Positions 20,820 to 28,300 of a DNA stretch of 64,000 nt are shown here, piece after piece (position 1 is the first letter of the stretch; every line of letters starts with the position of its first letter). This stretch comes from Streptomyces sp. AC512_CC834 (GTDB lineage: Bacteria > Actinomycetota > Actinomycetes > Streptomycetales > Streptomycetaceae). Location: contig NZ_JAGMUO010000032.1 in NCBI RefSeq assembly GCF_019049325.1, positions 1 to 64,000 on the forward strand. The letters run 5' to 3'. A program made the position numbers and the translations under genes. The notes beneath the pieces are model-generated. The model worked only from the letters and a program-made list of their open reading frames with translations, was not told where the DNA came from and ran no database searches.

Positions 20820-21617
20820 TCAGCCCTCTTCGTGCAGGGGCCCGGACTCCCCGGACTCCTCAGCCTCCTCAGCCTCCTCAGCCTCCCCAGCCTTCTCCGT
20901 GACCTTGATGAACTCCGCCAACGCCTCGGTGATGTACCGCTCGGCGGCCTCCTTGCCGAGGCCGAGGCCGCTGAGTACGCCGTCGCCGTGCTCGTGCTCC
21001 AGCAGGGCGAGCAGGATGTGCTCGGTGCCGATGTAGTTGTGGCCGAGGCGCAGGGCCTCGCGGAAGGTGAGTTCGAGGACCTTCTTGGCCGCGGGGCCGT
21101 AGGGCACCAGCTCCGGGACCTCCGCGGCGGCCGGCGGGAGGGCCCCGGTCGCCGCCTCGCGGATCGCGTCGAGGGTCACGCCCTGCGCGCCGATCGCCTT
21201 CGCGGAGAGGCTCTCGCGTTCGGTGACCAGGCCGAGGACGAGGTGCTCGGGCAGGCCCTCCGCGTTGCCGGCGGTCTTGGCCGCGTTGTGGGCGGCCATC
21301 ACGGCGTTGCGCGCGCGGGGTGTGTAGCGGCTGAATCCCTGGCTCGCGTCCAGGTCGGCCGACTCCTTGGGCACGAAGCGCTTCTGCGCCGCCTGCCGGG
21401 TGACACCCATGCTCTTGCCGATGTCCGTCCAGGACGCGCCCGAACGCCGGGCCTGGTCCACGAAGTGGCCGATGAGGTGGTCGGCCACCTCACCGAGGTG
21501 CTCCCCGGCGATGACGGCGTCCTGGAGCTGTTCCAGGGGCTCCGGATGCACCTTCTTGATCGCGGTGATGAGGTCGTCGAGTCGTACGGATGACGTGATG
21601 CTCGGGTTCGTCGTCAT
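20820..21617 (-). CDS. Clp N-terminal-domain protein with helix-turn-helix
   Basis: A 265-residue cytoplasmic protein. Residues about 55-75 (SWTDIGKSMGVTRQAAQKRF) form a helix-turn-helix. Two Clp repeat motifs follow (FSRYTPRARNAVMAAHNAA and the region ending HNYIGTEHILLALLEHEHG). The C-terminal tail is acidic with EEA repeats. It lacks any AAA+ domain, so it is not a ClpC ATPase; a stress regulator or adaptor that binds DNA is more likely. The promoter is overlapped by two copies of a TGTCAACC/GGTTGACA palindrome, suggesting autoregulation. No Shine-Dalgarno is visible before the ATG and the transcript is probably leaderless. Confidence 0.8.
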   Translation of the reverse strand: MTTNPSITSSVRLDDLITAIKKVHPEPLEQLQDAVIAGEHLGEVADHLIGHFVDQARRSGASWTDIGKSMGVTRQAAQKRFVPKESADLDASQGFSRYTPRARNAVMAAHNAAKTAGNAEGLPEHLVLGLVTERESLSAKAIGAQGVTLDAIREAATGALPPAAAEVPELVPYGPAAKKVLELTFREALRLGHNYIGTEHILLALLEHEHGDGVLSGLGLGKEAAERYITEALAEFIKVTEKAGEAEEAEEAEESGESGPLHEEG

Positions 21618-21653
21618 GTGTCAACCGTAGGTTGCGCTCTACTGGAGTGTCAA
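21618..21653 (-). promoter_or_regulatory. Leaderless promoter of the Clp-N/HTH gene
   Basis: On the minus strand a consensus -35 TTGACA (21653-21648) is separated by 18 bases from TACGGT (21629-21624, TANNNT type). Six bases then lead to the ATG at 21617. Transcription would start at or next to the initiation codon. Both core elements lie inside palindromic operators. Confidence 0.7.
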
Positions 21654-21670
21654 CCGATGGTTGACACTCC
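21619..21670. promoter_or_regulatory. Tandem palindromic operators between the divergent Clp-N/HTH and DUF2786 genes
   Basis: Site 2 (21644-21670) is a perfect inverted repeat with 12-base arms, GGAGTGTCAACC / GGTTGACACTCC, around GAT. Site 1 (21619-21634) is a weaker copy, TGTCAACC-GTA-GGTTG. Centres are 29 bases apart, close to three helical turns. Site 2 covers the -35 and site 1 the -10 of the minus-strand promoter, the arrangement expected for a repressor. The HTH protein encoded next to it is the obvious candidate. Confidence 0.75.
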
Positions 21671-21716
21671 ATGGCACTCCACTACCGGCCGGTGGAAGTC
21701 GTGGCACCATCGCCGG

Positions 21717-22880
21717 GTGAGTACGCCCCCGACCCCGACCGTCGAACGCGCCTTCGAGGCCGCTCTGTACGACACCGCCGACGACGCCCTCGACACCGCC
21801 GCCTCGCTGCTCGCGGCCGACCCGGCGGCGGACGCGGAACTGGCCAGGCGTGGCGAGGAGTTCGTGGCCACGGCGTGGCGGCGCGGCTGGCAGCCCGCCG
21901 ACCTCGTACGGATCGTGCGGCGCGAACTGGACGCCGTGCACGTCGGGCTGGTGGCCGCGCTGATCCGCGCCCAGGCGCCGCACGACCGTGCACGCGGGCC
22001 TCGCTGGGCCGCGCAGCTCGACGACGTACGGGACGCGGACGGGACGGCGCCGCCCCGCACCGACCGCTTCTCGCACGCCACCGCCGTGGTCGAGCTGTAC
22101 CGCTTGCTGCTGCGGCTGCCCACGCTGGAGCCCCTGGAGCCCTTCGACGCGGCGGCGACGACGCCGCAGCGGGGCCGGGCGAACCGGCCGGAGTCCCGCG
22201 CCCTCGCCCGCATTCGCGCGCTGCTCGCCAAGGCGGAGGCGACCGGGTATCCCGAGGAGGCGGAGGCGCTGAGCGCCAAGGCGCAGGAGCTGATGGCCCG
22301 GCACAGCGTCGACGAGGCACTGCTGGCCGCGCACGCGCCCTCCCCCGATGCGCCGGGCGCCTGCCGGATCGGGGTGGAACCGCCCTACGAGCAGGCCAAG
22401 GCGGTGCTGCTGGACGCGGTGGCCGACGCCAACCACTGCCGGGCCGTGTGGAACGAGCCCCTCGGCTTCTCCACCGTCGTCGGCTTCGAGACCGACCTGG
22501 AGGCGGTCGAACTCCTCTACACCTCGCTGCTGGTGCAGGCCGAGGCCGCGATGACGAAGGCGGAGGCCACTCAGCGGGCCGGTGGACGGGGGCGCACCAA
22601 GACCTTCCGCCAGTCCTTCCTCGCCGCCTACGCCCACCGCGCGGGCACCCGGCTGCGGGCCGCCGCCGAGCAGGCCACCGCCGGGACCGGCACGGCGACG
22701 GACGTGGATCTCCTGCCGGTCCTCGCCTCCCGCGAGGTCGCGGTCACCGACCGTGTGGAGCGCATGTTCCCGCAGACGACCACGACCCGGCTGCGCGGCG
22801 CCGGTGACGAGGCCGGGTGGACGGAGGGCACCCGCGCGGCCGACCGAGCCCGGGTCGGCCGCCGTCGGCCGCTGACGTAG
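21717..22880 (+). CDS. DUF2786 domain protein
   Basis: A 387-residue protein with the DUF2786 signature (ALARIRALLAKAEATGYPEE, AEALSAKAQELMARHSVDEALL at about 165-205). The following region (CRAVWNEPLGFSTVVGFETDLEAVELLY) is typical of the same family. The function is not established. I chose GTG 21717 because upstream in-frame codons run through the operator region. It is divergent from the Clp-N/HTH gene and shares its palindromic control region. The 3' end runs into a locally duplicated GC-rich sequence. Confidence 0.75.
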   Translation: MSTPPTPTVERAFEAALYDTADDALDTAASLLAADPAADAELARRGEEFVATAWRRGWQPADLVRIVRRELDAVHVGLVAALIRAQAPHDRARGPRWAAQLDDVRDADGTAPPRTDRFSHATAVVELYRLLLRLPTLEPLEPFDAAATTPQRGRANRPESRALARIRALLAKAEATGYPEEAEALSAKAQELMARHSVDEALLAAHAPSPDAPGACRIGVEPPYEQAKAVLLDAVADANHCRAVWNEPLGFSTVVGFETDLEAVELLYTSLLVQAEAAMTKAEATQRAGGRGRTKTFRQSFLAAYAHRAGTRLRAAAEQATAGTGTATDVDLLPVLASREVAVTDRVERMFPQTTTTRLRGAGDEAGWTEGTRAADRARVGRRRPLT

Positions 22881-23040
22881 ACCCGTCGGTGAGGCCGGGG
22901 CGGCCCGACGGCCGGGGTGGCCAGGGCGGCGGACGCCGTTCAGGAACCGGGACCGGCTGCCCGTCGGCCGCTGACGTAGACCTGTCGGGGCGTCGGGGTG
23001 GCCAGGGCGGCCGGGGCGGCGGACGCCGTTCAGGAACCGA
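22863..23040. repeat. Direct duplication spanning two convergent gene ends
   Basis: A 27-base block beginning CGTCGGCCGCTGACGTAGAC occurs at 22863 and again at 22962 with one difference. A second block ending GGACGCCGTTCAGGAACCG occurs at 22931 and 23021. The copies are 90-99 bases apart with an indel between blocks. The first copy contains the end of the DUF2786 gene; the second contains the lipoprotein stop codon. Confidence 0.85.
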
Positions 23041-23626
23041 TGCCGGCCGTCGGCAGGCCGGGCGGCAGCGAGCCGCCCTCGGACCTGGTGTACGTCTCCG
23101 CGCCCAGACCGCCCTGCCACGTCACCTTGAGCGATGTCCCGTCGACCGACTCGACGGTGCCCACGGCCCGGTCGTCGCTGCCGTCGGTGCACTTCAGGCG
23201 GATCGTCCGGGTGCCGGAGTCCTCGCCGGCGGTGCCGCTGCACACGGTCCCGCCGGTGGCGAAGAGGGCGGCCTTGTCCCCGGTGACCATCAGCGCGACG
23301 GCATGGCCGTCCGTGGTGGCCAGCCAGCTTCCCTCGAGTTCGCTCGCGGCGGACGGCGATCCGCCGGGATCCGTGCTCGCGGACGCGCTCGGCGCCGCCG
23401 AGGACTTGTCGCCGCCCGCCGAGCCCCCGCCCGAGCCGCCGTCGCCGTCGTCGGAGTCACCGCCGTCGTCGGTACACGCGGTCAGGGCCAGCGCGCCCAT
23501 CAGCCCGAGGGTCACGGCGGCGGCCCGTACGGACCGCCGCGCCCGTCGCGGTACCTGCCCGTTCGAGCCCGCCGTACTCGTCGCGTTCGCCGTGCTCGCC
23601 GTACTCTCCGCAGTCACCCACGTCAC
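23030..23626 (-). CDS. Putative secreted lipoprotein
   Basis: A 198-residue secreted protein of unknown function. A basic segment (RRARRSVRAAA) precedes a hydrophobic stretch ending in the lipobox LTAC, so the mature N-terminal Cys should be lipidated. A low-complexity acidic/Gly-Ser linker follows (GGDSDDGDGGSGGG), then a compact C-terminal domain. I chose the GTG at 23626 because GGAG sits 6 bases before it; a TTG four codons upstream has no ribosome site. The unusually long N-terminal tail before the signal sequence means an internal start remains possible. No recognised family. Confidence 0.7.
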   Translation of the reverse strand: MTWVTAESTASTANATSTAGSNGQVPRRARRSVRAAAVTLGLMGALALTACTDDGGDSDDGDGGSGGGSAGGDKSSAAPSASASTDPGGSPSAASELEGSWLATTDGHAVALMVTGDKAALFATGGTVCSGTAGEDSGTRTIRLKCTDGSDDRAVGTVESVDGTSLKVTWQGGLGAETYTRSEGGSLPPGLPTAGIGS

Positions 23627-23679
23627 CGGAAGCTCCAAGCTGTAGCCGGACGGCCGGTTCGGCCCCGAACAGCCGCAAG

Positions 23680-23985
23680 CTACCAGGACGACTTTCGGAC
23701 CCCCGGCAGATGCCCGGCGTGTGCCTGCTCACGCAGATTCACCCGGGACAGCCCGAAGACGCGGAAGTAGCCGCGCGGGCGCCCGTCGACCTGATCGCGG
23801 TTGCGTACCCGCACGGGGCTCGCGTCGCGCGGCTGCCTGCGCAGTTCCCGTTGGGCGGCGAGCCGTTCGGCCTCCGTGGAGGAGGGCCGGCGGACGATCT
23901 CCTTGAGTTCGGCCCGGCGCGCCGCGTACCGCGCGACGATCGTCCGCCGCTGCTCGTTCTTCGCGATCTTGCTCTTCTTCGCCAT
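23680..23985 (-). CDS. rpsN: 30S ribosomal protein S14, zinc-independent form
   Basis: A 101-residue S14 ([14 protein letters not shown]... with [21 protein letters not shown]). No CxxC pairs are present, so this is the C-minus paralogue that replaces the zinc-binding S14 when zinc is scarce. Its ATG overlaps the L28 stop by one base. It lies in the minus-strand half of a divergent Zur-type island. Confidence 0.96.
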   Translation of the reverse strand: MAKKSKIAKNEQRRTIVARYAARRAELKEIVRRPSSTEAERLAAQRELRRQPRDASPVRVRNRDQVDGRPRGYFRVFGLSRVNLREQAHAGHLPGVRKSSW

Positions 23986-24221
23986 CAGATCCTCACTCCA
24001 CGGGCACGCATACGCGCCACTGCGGCCTCGACGCCGATCGCGTCGACCGTCCTGATCGCCTTCGTGGACAGCCGCAGCCGGACGTGCCGACTCTCGCTCG
24101 GCAGCCAGTAGCGCTTGGTCTGGATGTTGGGGTCGAAGCGGCGGGAGGTGCGCCGGTGGGAGTGGGAGATGCGGTTGCCGAAGCCCGGCTGGGCGCCGGT
24201 CAGCATGCAGTGGGCGGACAC
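23985..24221 (-). CDS. rpmB: 50S ribosomal protein L28, zinc-independent form
   Basis: A 78-residue L28 ([29 protein letters not shown]). It lacks the CxxC pairs of zinc-binding L28 paralogues. GTG start at 24221 with AAGGAGAGG about 10 bases upstream. First gene of the minus-strand pair L28-S14, divergent from L33-L31-CobW, with a Zur box between the two. Confidence 0.95.
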   Translation of the reverse strand: MSAHCMLTGAQPGFGNRISHSHRRTSRRFDPNIQTKRYWLPSESRHVRLRLSTKAIRTVDAIGVEAAVARMRARGVRI

Positions 24222-24257
24222 GGGTGACGTACCTCTCCTTCAGGCCGGACGGGCCAG

Positions 24258-24286
24258 TTGGTAATGGCATTCATTTTCAGTAAGAT
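24258..24286 (+). promoter_or_regulatory. Leaderless promoter of rpmG
   Basis: TTGGTA (24258-24263), 17-base spacer, TAAGAT (24281-24286), then 6 bases to the ATG of rpmG at 24293. No ribosome-binding site lies between, so the message is probably leaderless. The Zur box fills the spacer. Confidence 0.65.
24265..24279. promoter_or_regulatory. Zur box
   Basis: TGGCATT-C-ATTTTCA fits the 7-1-7 palindrome (TGAAAAT-N-ATTTTCA) of actinobacterial Zur operators, with the right half perfect. It sits in the only gap between two divergent sets of zinc-free ribosomal protein genes, exactly where Zur repression in zinc-replete cells is expected. Confidence 0.85.
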
Positions 24287-24292
24287 AGCAGC

Positions 24293-24457
24293 ATGGCACG
24301 CAACGAACTCCGCCCGGTCATCAGACTCCGGTCCACCGCAGGGACCGGCTTCACCTACGTCACCCGCAAGAACCGCCGCAACGACCCGGACCGGCTGACC
24401 CTGCGCAAGTACGACCCGAAGGCCGGCCGGCACGTCGACTTCCGAGAGGAGCGCTGA
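24293..24457 (+). CDS. rpmG: 50S ribosomal protein L33, zinc-independent form
   Basis: A 54-residue L33 ([20 protein letters not shown], then [15 protein letters not shown] and [15 protein letters not shown]). It contains no cysteine, so it is the zinc-free paralogue. It starts 6 bases after a TAAGAT -10 box, consistent with leaderless translation under Zur control. Six bases separate it from rpmE. Confidence 0.95.
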   Translation: MARNELRPVIRLRSTAGTGFTYVTRKNRRNDPDRLTLRKYDPKAGRHVDFREER

Positions 24458-24463
24458 GACGCC

Positions 24464-24718
24464 ATGCGCAAGGGAATCCACCCCGAGTACCGCCCGGTCG
24501 TCTTCCGAGACCGCGCCGCGAACCACGCCTTCCTCACCCGCTCGACCATGACGAGCGAGCGCACGGTCGACTGGGCGGACGGCAACACCTATCCGGTCGT
24601 CGACGTCGAGATCTCCGACGTCAGCCACCCCTTCTACACCGGCACCGCCCGCGTCCTGGACACCGCCGGACGCGTCGAGCGCTTCGAGCGCCGGTACGGG
24701 AAGCAGGACGGGGCATGA
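24464..24718 (+). CDS. rpmE: 50S ribosomal protein L31 type B, zinc-independent
   Basis: An 84-residue L31 type B ([20 protein letters not shown], with [20 protein letters not shown]). It lacks the CxxC of zinc-binding L31 and is longer than type A, as usual for type B. Its stop overlaps the CobW-like start (ATGA), so metallochaperone and ribosomal proteins are made together during zinc limitation. Confidence 0.95.
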   Translation: MRKGIHPEYRPVVFRDRAANHAFLTRSTMTSERTVDWADGNTYPVVDVEISDVSHPFYTGTARVLDTAGRVERFERRYGKQDGA

Positions 24719-25956
24719 GTCACCCGGACCGCCCCGGACCGCCGGTGGTGATCGTCGGCGGGCTGCACGCCGAGGCCCGCAGGGCGGCCGTGGCGCGGCT
24801 GCTGACCGACGTGCCCGGCAGCGTCGTCCTCCACCACGACCTGGCGACGGCCACCGCGGGCACGGTCGTACGCACCGTGCGGGACGCCACCGGCATCCTC
24901 TCCGCCGGCGAGGCACCCCTCGTCAACGACTGCGCGTGCTGCGCCCTGCGCGAGGACCTCGTCCCCGAGCTGGTCCGGCTCGCGGAGGCCGGAGGCACCC
25001 CGCTGGCGGTCGTCGAGCTGTGGGACTCCGTCGAGCCCAAGGCGATGGCGGAGGTGGTGACCGCCGGCGGCTTCACCGTCACCGGCGTGATCACCGCCGT
25101 CGACCCGGCACTCGTACTGCCGTACCTCGCCAACGGCGACGACCTCGCCGAGGGCGGCCTCGCCGCCGCGGCCACCGACCTGCGCACCGTCGCCGACACC
25201 TTCGCGCGCCAGCTCGAGTACGCCCCCGTCCTGGCCCTCGCCGACTCCCTCCCGGGCTCCCTCCCAGGCTCCCCGGAGGCCGACGACGAGGACCGCGAGC
25301 TGCTCGTGCAGTTGCATCCGACAGCCCGCCGGGTCCCGATCGGTCACGGGAACCCGGCGGGCGCGCCGGCCCCGTCCCCCTCCGTGTCCACTTCTGTGTC
25401 CCCCGCTGTGTCCTCGCCCTCCGAGCTGGCGCGGGCCGCCCTCGCCGGGTTCGACGTCGAGGCCGCGGCCGCCGCCCAGCACCCGGCCTGCGCCCTGCTG
25501 CCCGCCGAGGCCGACGCGCACGGCGTCGCCACCCTGGTCTGGCACCGCCGCCGCCCCTTCCATCCGGAGCGGCTGTACGCGGCCCTCGAGGACCTGACCT
25601 GCGCCGCGGTCCGCAGCCGGGGCCGGTTCTGGCTCGCGGGCAAGGGGGACACGCTGCTGCACTGGGACGCCGCGGGCGGGGCCCTGTGCGTGGAGAGCGC
25701 GGGTCCGTGGCTCGCCTCGCTCCCCGACGCCGCCTGGGAGCTGGTGCCGCCCGTGCGCAGGGCCGCCGCCGCGCTGGACTGGCACCCCGAGCACGGCGAC
25801 CGCTGCCAGCACCTGGTCTTCACGTCGCCCGGCCTCGACCGCGACGGCCTGGAACGGCTCCTGGAGTCCTGCCTGCTGACCGACGCCGAGTACGCCGCCG
25901 GGCAGGCCGCCTGGGAGCGGCTGCCGCCCGCCTTCGACAGCCTCCTGGAGGTCTGA
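24715..25956 (+). CDS. CobW/COG0523-like protein of the zinc-starvation island
   Basis: A 413-residue member of the CobW/COG0523 family, proposed metallochaperones that deliver zinc when it is scarce. The metal-binding CxCC motif is present as [16 protein letters not shown] (about residues 75-90). The C-terminal CobW domain ends with [23 protein letters not shown]. The family's P-loop position reads [15 protein letters not shown], with no GxxxxGK[ST], so GTP binding by the usual Walker A looks lost. A Pro/Ser-rich linker lies near 215-240. It ends the Zur-type operon and is followed by a strong terminator. Confidence 0.85.
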   Translation: MSHPDRPGPPVVIVGGLHAEARRAAVARLLTDVPGSVVLHHDLATATAGTVVRTVRDATGILSAGEAPLVNDCACCALREDLVPELVRLAEAGGTPLAVVELWDSVEPKAMAEVVTAGGFTVTGVITAVDPALVLPYLANGDDLAEGGLAAAATDLRTVADTFARQLEYAPVLALADSLPGSLPGSPEADDEDRELLVQLHPTARRVPIGHGNPAGAPAPSPSVSTSVSPAVSSPSELARAALAGFDVEAAAAAQHPACALLPAEADAHGVATLVWHRRRPFHPERLYAALEDLTCAAVRSRGRFWLAGKGDTLLHWDAAGGALCVESAGPWLASLPDAAWELVPPVRRAAAALDWHPEHGDRCQHLVFTSPGLDRDGLERLLESCLLTDAEYAAGQAAWERLPPAFDSLLEV

Positions 25957-25976
25957 GCCCGCTCCCGTGAGCGGGC
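25957..25976 (+). terminator. Hairpin terminator after the CobW-like gene
   Basis: Perfect 8-base arms GCCCGCTC / GAGCGGGC with a 4-base loop, starting on the base after the stop codon. The loop-plus-arm sequence CCCGTGAGCGGGC recurs at 26041-26053 without its partner arm. Confidence 0.7.
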
Positions 25977-26068
25977 CTCTCGGTGGTGTCGCATCTTGTT
26001 GCATATTCTTCGACTTCGGGGGCACATGCGGGAACGACTTCCCGTGAGCGGGCGTCAAAGAGAGCAGG

Positions 26069-26117
26069 GCTCGTAAAGCGGCTCGTAAAGCGGCTCGGTA
26101 AAGCGGTCGTCAAAGCT
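26069..26117. repeat. Four tandem 12-base repeats upstream of the DUF397 gene
   Basis: GCTCGTAAAGCG twice exactly, then a copy with one inserted G, then a degenerate copy (GTCGTCAAAGCT). The array lies between the CobW terminator and the DUF397 promoter in otherwise non-coding sequence. Confidence 0.85.
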
Positions 26118-26137
26118 GTAACCGCGGGAACACCGCG

Positions 26138-26185
26138 CGTGCACGTGCATTTGCTCATGCATCTGCACGTGAACGGGGTTATGAT
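26138..26185 (+). promoter_or_regulatory. Operator and -10 of the DUF397 gene
   Basis: A 28-base element (26138-26165) starting CGTGCACGTGCAT and ending TGCATCTG lies 14 bases before TATGAT (26180-26185). No good -35 box is present where one would be expected, so the element probably binds an activator. The same element precedes the RsbW-like gene on the other strand at 27112-27139. Confidence 0.6.
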
Positions 26186-26247
26186 CCGGATCAGTTGACC
26201 ACTGCATCAATGGCCACATCAGCCAGTGCACCACCGGGGAGCGACCT

Positions 26248-26526
26248 GTGGACCACGACGTGTACGACGACGTGTACGACGACGTGTACGACGACGTGTA
26301 CAACGGCATGGCCGCCACGCAGTTGCACGACGCGGCCTGGCAGAAGAGCCGGCACAGCAACTCGCAGGGCTCCTGCGTGGAGTTCGCGCGGCTGCCCGAC
26401 GGCGCGGTGGCGGTGCGCAATTCCCGCTTCCCCGACGGCCCCGCGCTCGTCTACACGCGTGCCGAGATCGAGGCCATGCTGCTGGGCGTCAAGGACGGGG
26501 AGTTCGACCACCTGATCGCGAGCTGA
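26248..26526 (+). CDS. DUF397 protein with N-terminal DVYD repeats
   Basis: A 92-residue protein. The C-terminal 65 residues are a DUF397 domain (AAWQKSRHSNSQGSCVEFA, LPDGAVAVRNSRFPDGPALVYT). DUF397 proteins are small partners of XRE regulators in streptomycete bldB/abaA/whiJ-type loci; their biochemistry is poorly known. The N-terminus is unusual: four copies of a 12-base repeat encode DVYD DVYD DVYD DVYN. GTG start at 26248 preceded by GGGGAG. Its convergent neighbour is an RsbW-like kinase and an XRE regulator follows, the standard triad. Confidence 0.85.
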   Translation: MDHDVYDDVYDDVYDDVYNGMAATQLHDAAWQKSRHSNSQGSCVEFARLPDGAVAVRNSRFPDGPALVYTRAEIEAMLLGVKDGEFDHLIAS

Positions 26527-26533
26527 GCGCGGG

Positions 26534-27034
26534 TCACTCGCCGTGCTGCCGGAGCCGGAACAGGGCCCAGACGACCTTGCCGTCGAGCGTCCCGGCGAGC
26601 GGGTGCCAGCCCCAACTGTCGCTGAAGGAGTCGACGAGGAACAGGCCCCGGCCCGACTCCGCCGAGAAGTCGTCCGTCTCCCTGGCCACCGGGCTGTCGT
26701 GACTGGGATCGCGCACCGCGCACACCAGCCGCTCGGTCCAGCGCATCAGATGCAGACGGACGGGACCGTTGCGATCCTCGTTTCGCGGGGTGTCCGCAGG
26801 CAGCGCGTGCCGCAGGGCGTTGGTGACGAGTTCGGAGACCACCAGGCAGACGTCGTCGAGGCGGTCGTCCATGTCCCAGCCGTCGAGGGTTCTGCGAGTG
26901 AACTTCCGGGCGTCGCGCACCGCTTCGTACCGTGCCGGCAGGGCGCAGGAGGCGGCGTTCGACACGGCTGCGGGGTCGAGTGGCGGAAGGCCCTGCCTTA
27001 ACGGCTCGAGCATGGTCGATCCATTCGTCCCCAT
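26534..27034 (-). CDS. RsbW-like ATP-binding protein (anti-sigma/HATPase_c_2)
   Basis: A 166-residue stand-alone histidine-kinase-type ATPase of the RsbW/SpoIIAB family. The N-box is VVSELVTNALRHA, the G1 region VCAVRDPS and the G2 region ESGRGLFLVDSFSDSWGW. Such proteins phosphorylate anti-anti-sigma factors or act in XRE/DUF397 developmental loci. I chose ATG 27034 because GGGAG lies 8 bases upstream; a GTG three codons earlier is too close to that site. It is convergent with the DUF397 gene, ending 7 bases away. Confidence 0.85.
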   Translation of the reverse strand: MGTNGSTMLEPLRQGLPPLDPAAVSNAASCALPARYEAVRDARKFTRRTLDGWDMDDRLDDVCLVVSELVTNALRHALPADTPRNEDRNGPVRLHLMRWTERLVCAVRDPSHDSPVARETDDFSAESGRGLFLVDSFSDSWGWHPLAGTLDGKVVWALFRLRQHGE

Positions 27035-27111
27035 GCGAGGCACTCCCGGGAGTTCGCGGTCGTAGCGATGCGGCGCGGTGGTGCGGGGACCATGGTTTCG
27101 GATGCGTACCG

Positions 27112-27139
27112 CAGATGCAAGGGCAGATGCACGTGCACG
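27112..27139 (-). promoter_or_regulatory. GTGCA-rich operator upstream of the RsbW-like gene
   Basis: On the minus strand this 28-base element matches the one before the DUF397 gene at 24 of 28 positions, in the same orientation relative to transcription. It lies about 80 bases before the ATG. The rest of the 27044-27355 gap shows no gene; it should also hold the promoter of the XRE gene. Confidence 0.6.
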
Positions 27140-27355
27140 TGACCGAAATGGACCTGCCCGTACCGCTTGTTGGGCAATTTTTCCGTCATCTTCGCCACCC
27201 CTTCATCTCTCTCGACGTCCGGTTCTGACCCCGTCCGTGCATGATCCTGCGCGTTTCCTTTGGCTCGATTCCGTTTCCGTAACCGGACGAGTACTGCTCG
27301 GAGTGTTTTAGTGGCAGACTTCGGCCTCTGAAGACGGTTGGGGAGGCTGGCGAAC

Positions 27356-28216
27356 GTGAGCGCGGGAGAGCCCGGATCGGTGGTGCGGCGCATGCTGCTC
27401 GGATCACAACTCAGGCGGCTGCGTGAGACGCGAGGGATCACGCGAGAGGCGGCGGGTTACTCGATCCGCGCCTCCGAATCGAAGATCAGCCGGATGGAGT
27501 TGGGCCGGGTGAGCTTCAAGACTCGGGATGTCGAGGACCTGCTGACGCTGTACGGCATCACGGACGAGCAGGAGCGCGCCTCCCTGCTCTCCCTGGCCAA
27601 GGAGGCCAATGTCGCGGGCTGGTGGCACAGTTACTCCGATGTGCTGCCCAGTTGGTTCCCCACCTATGTGGGCCTGGAGGGCGCCGCCTCGCTGATCCGG
27701 GTCTACGAGGTGCAGTTCGTGCACGGCCTGCTCCAGACCGAGGAATACGCCCGCGCGGTCGTCCGGCGCGGCATGAAGGGCGCCGGCGAGGCGGACGTCG
27801 AGCGGCGGGTGGCGCTGCGTCTGGAACGGCAGAAGCACCTCGTCTCGGAGAGCGCGCCCGAGTTCCACATCGTGCTCGACGAGGCCGCCCTGCGTCGCCC
27901 GTACGGCGACCGCGAGGTGATGCGGGGCCAGCTCCAGCACCTCATCGAGATGTCCGAACGCCCCAATGTGCGCCTCCAGATCATGCCGTTCGGCTTCGGC
28001 GGGCACTCCGGCGAGAGTGGCGCGTTCACGCTCCTCAGCTTCCCCGAGTCCGACCTCTCGGACGTCGTCTACCTGGAGCAGCTCTCCAGCGCGCTGTACC
28101 TGGACAAGCACGAGGACGTCACCCAGTACGAGACGGCGCTGAAGGAACTCCAGCAGGACAGTCCGGGCCCGGACGAGAGCCGGGACCTTCTGCGGGGACT
28201 CCTTCAACTCTCATAA
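27356..28216 (+). CDS. XRE-family regulator (helix-turn-helix plus DUF5753-like domain)
   Basis: A 286-residue transcription regulator. An XRE helix-turn-helix lies at about 16-70 (LGSQLRRLRETRGITREAAGYSIRASESKISRMELGR in segments). The C-terminal ligand-like domain common to streptomycete DUF397 loci follows (GLLQTEEYARAVV, LQIMPFGFGGHSGESGAFTLL). GTG 27356 has GGGGAGG 8 bases upstream. It probably controls the neighbouring DUF397 and RsbW-like genes through their shared upstream element. Role in development or antibiotic control is inferred from family. Confidence 0.87.
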   Translation: MSAGEPGSVVRRMLLGSQLRRLRETRGITREAAGYSIRASESKISRMELGRVSFKTRDVEDLLTLYGITDEQERASLLSLAKEANVAGWWHSYSDVLPSWFPTYVGLEGAASLIRVYEVQFVHGLLQTEEYARAVVRRGMKGAGEADVERRVALRLERQKHLVSESAPEFHIVLDEAALRRPYGDREVMRGQLQHLIEMSERPNVRLQIMPFGFGGHSGESGAFTLLSFPESDLSDVVYLEQLSSALYLDKHEDVTQYETALKELQQDSPGPDESRDLLRGLLQLS

Positions 28217-28300
28217 AACATAAGTACGATGACGCTCATTCAGGCGGCTCGCTCGGCTCGCTCGCGGCGGCTGCGGCAGCTAAGGGGATTGAGGGATCTC

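Noticed and set aside
19005..21593. 862-codon open frame opposite the polymerase and Clp-N genes
   Set aside because: Antisense shadow; the minus-strand proteins carry full catalytic and HTH motifs.
23680..24270. Single 196-codon frame covering S14 and upstream DNA
   Set aside because: The S14 protein starts at 23985 in a TGA/ATG overlap with L28; the upstream part is the L28 gene in the wrong frame.
26257..26304. CRISPR-like array
   Set aside because: The 12-base repeats have no spacers and lie inside a coding frame.
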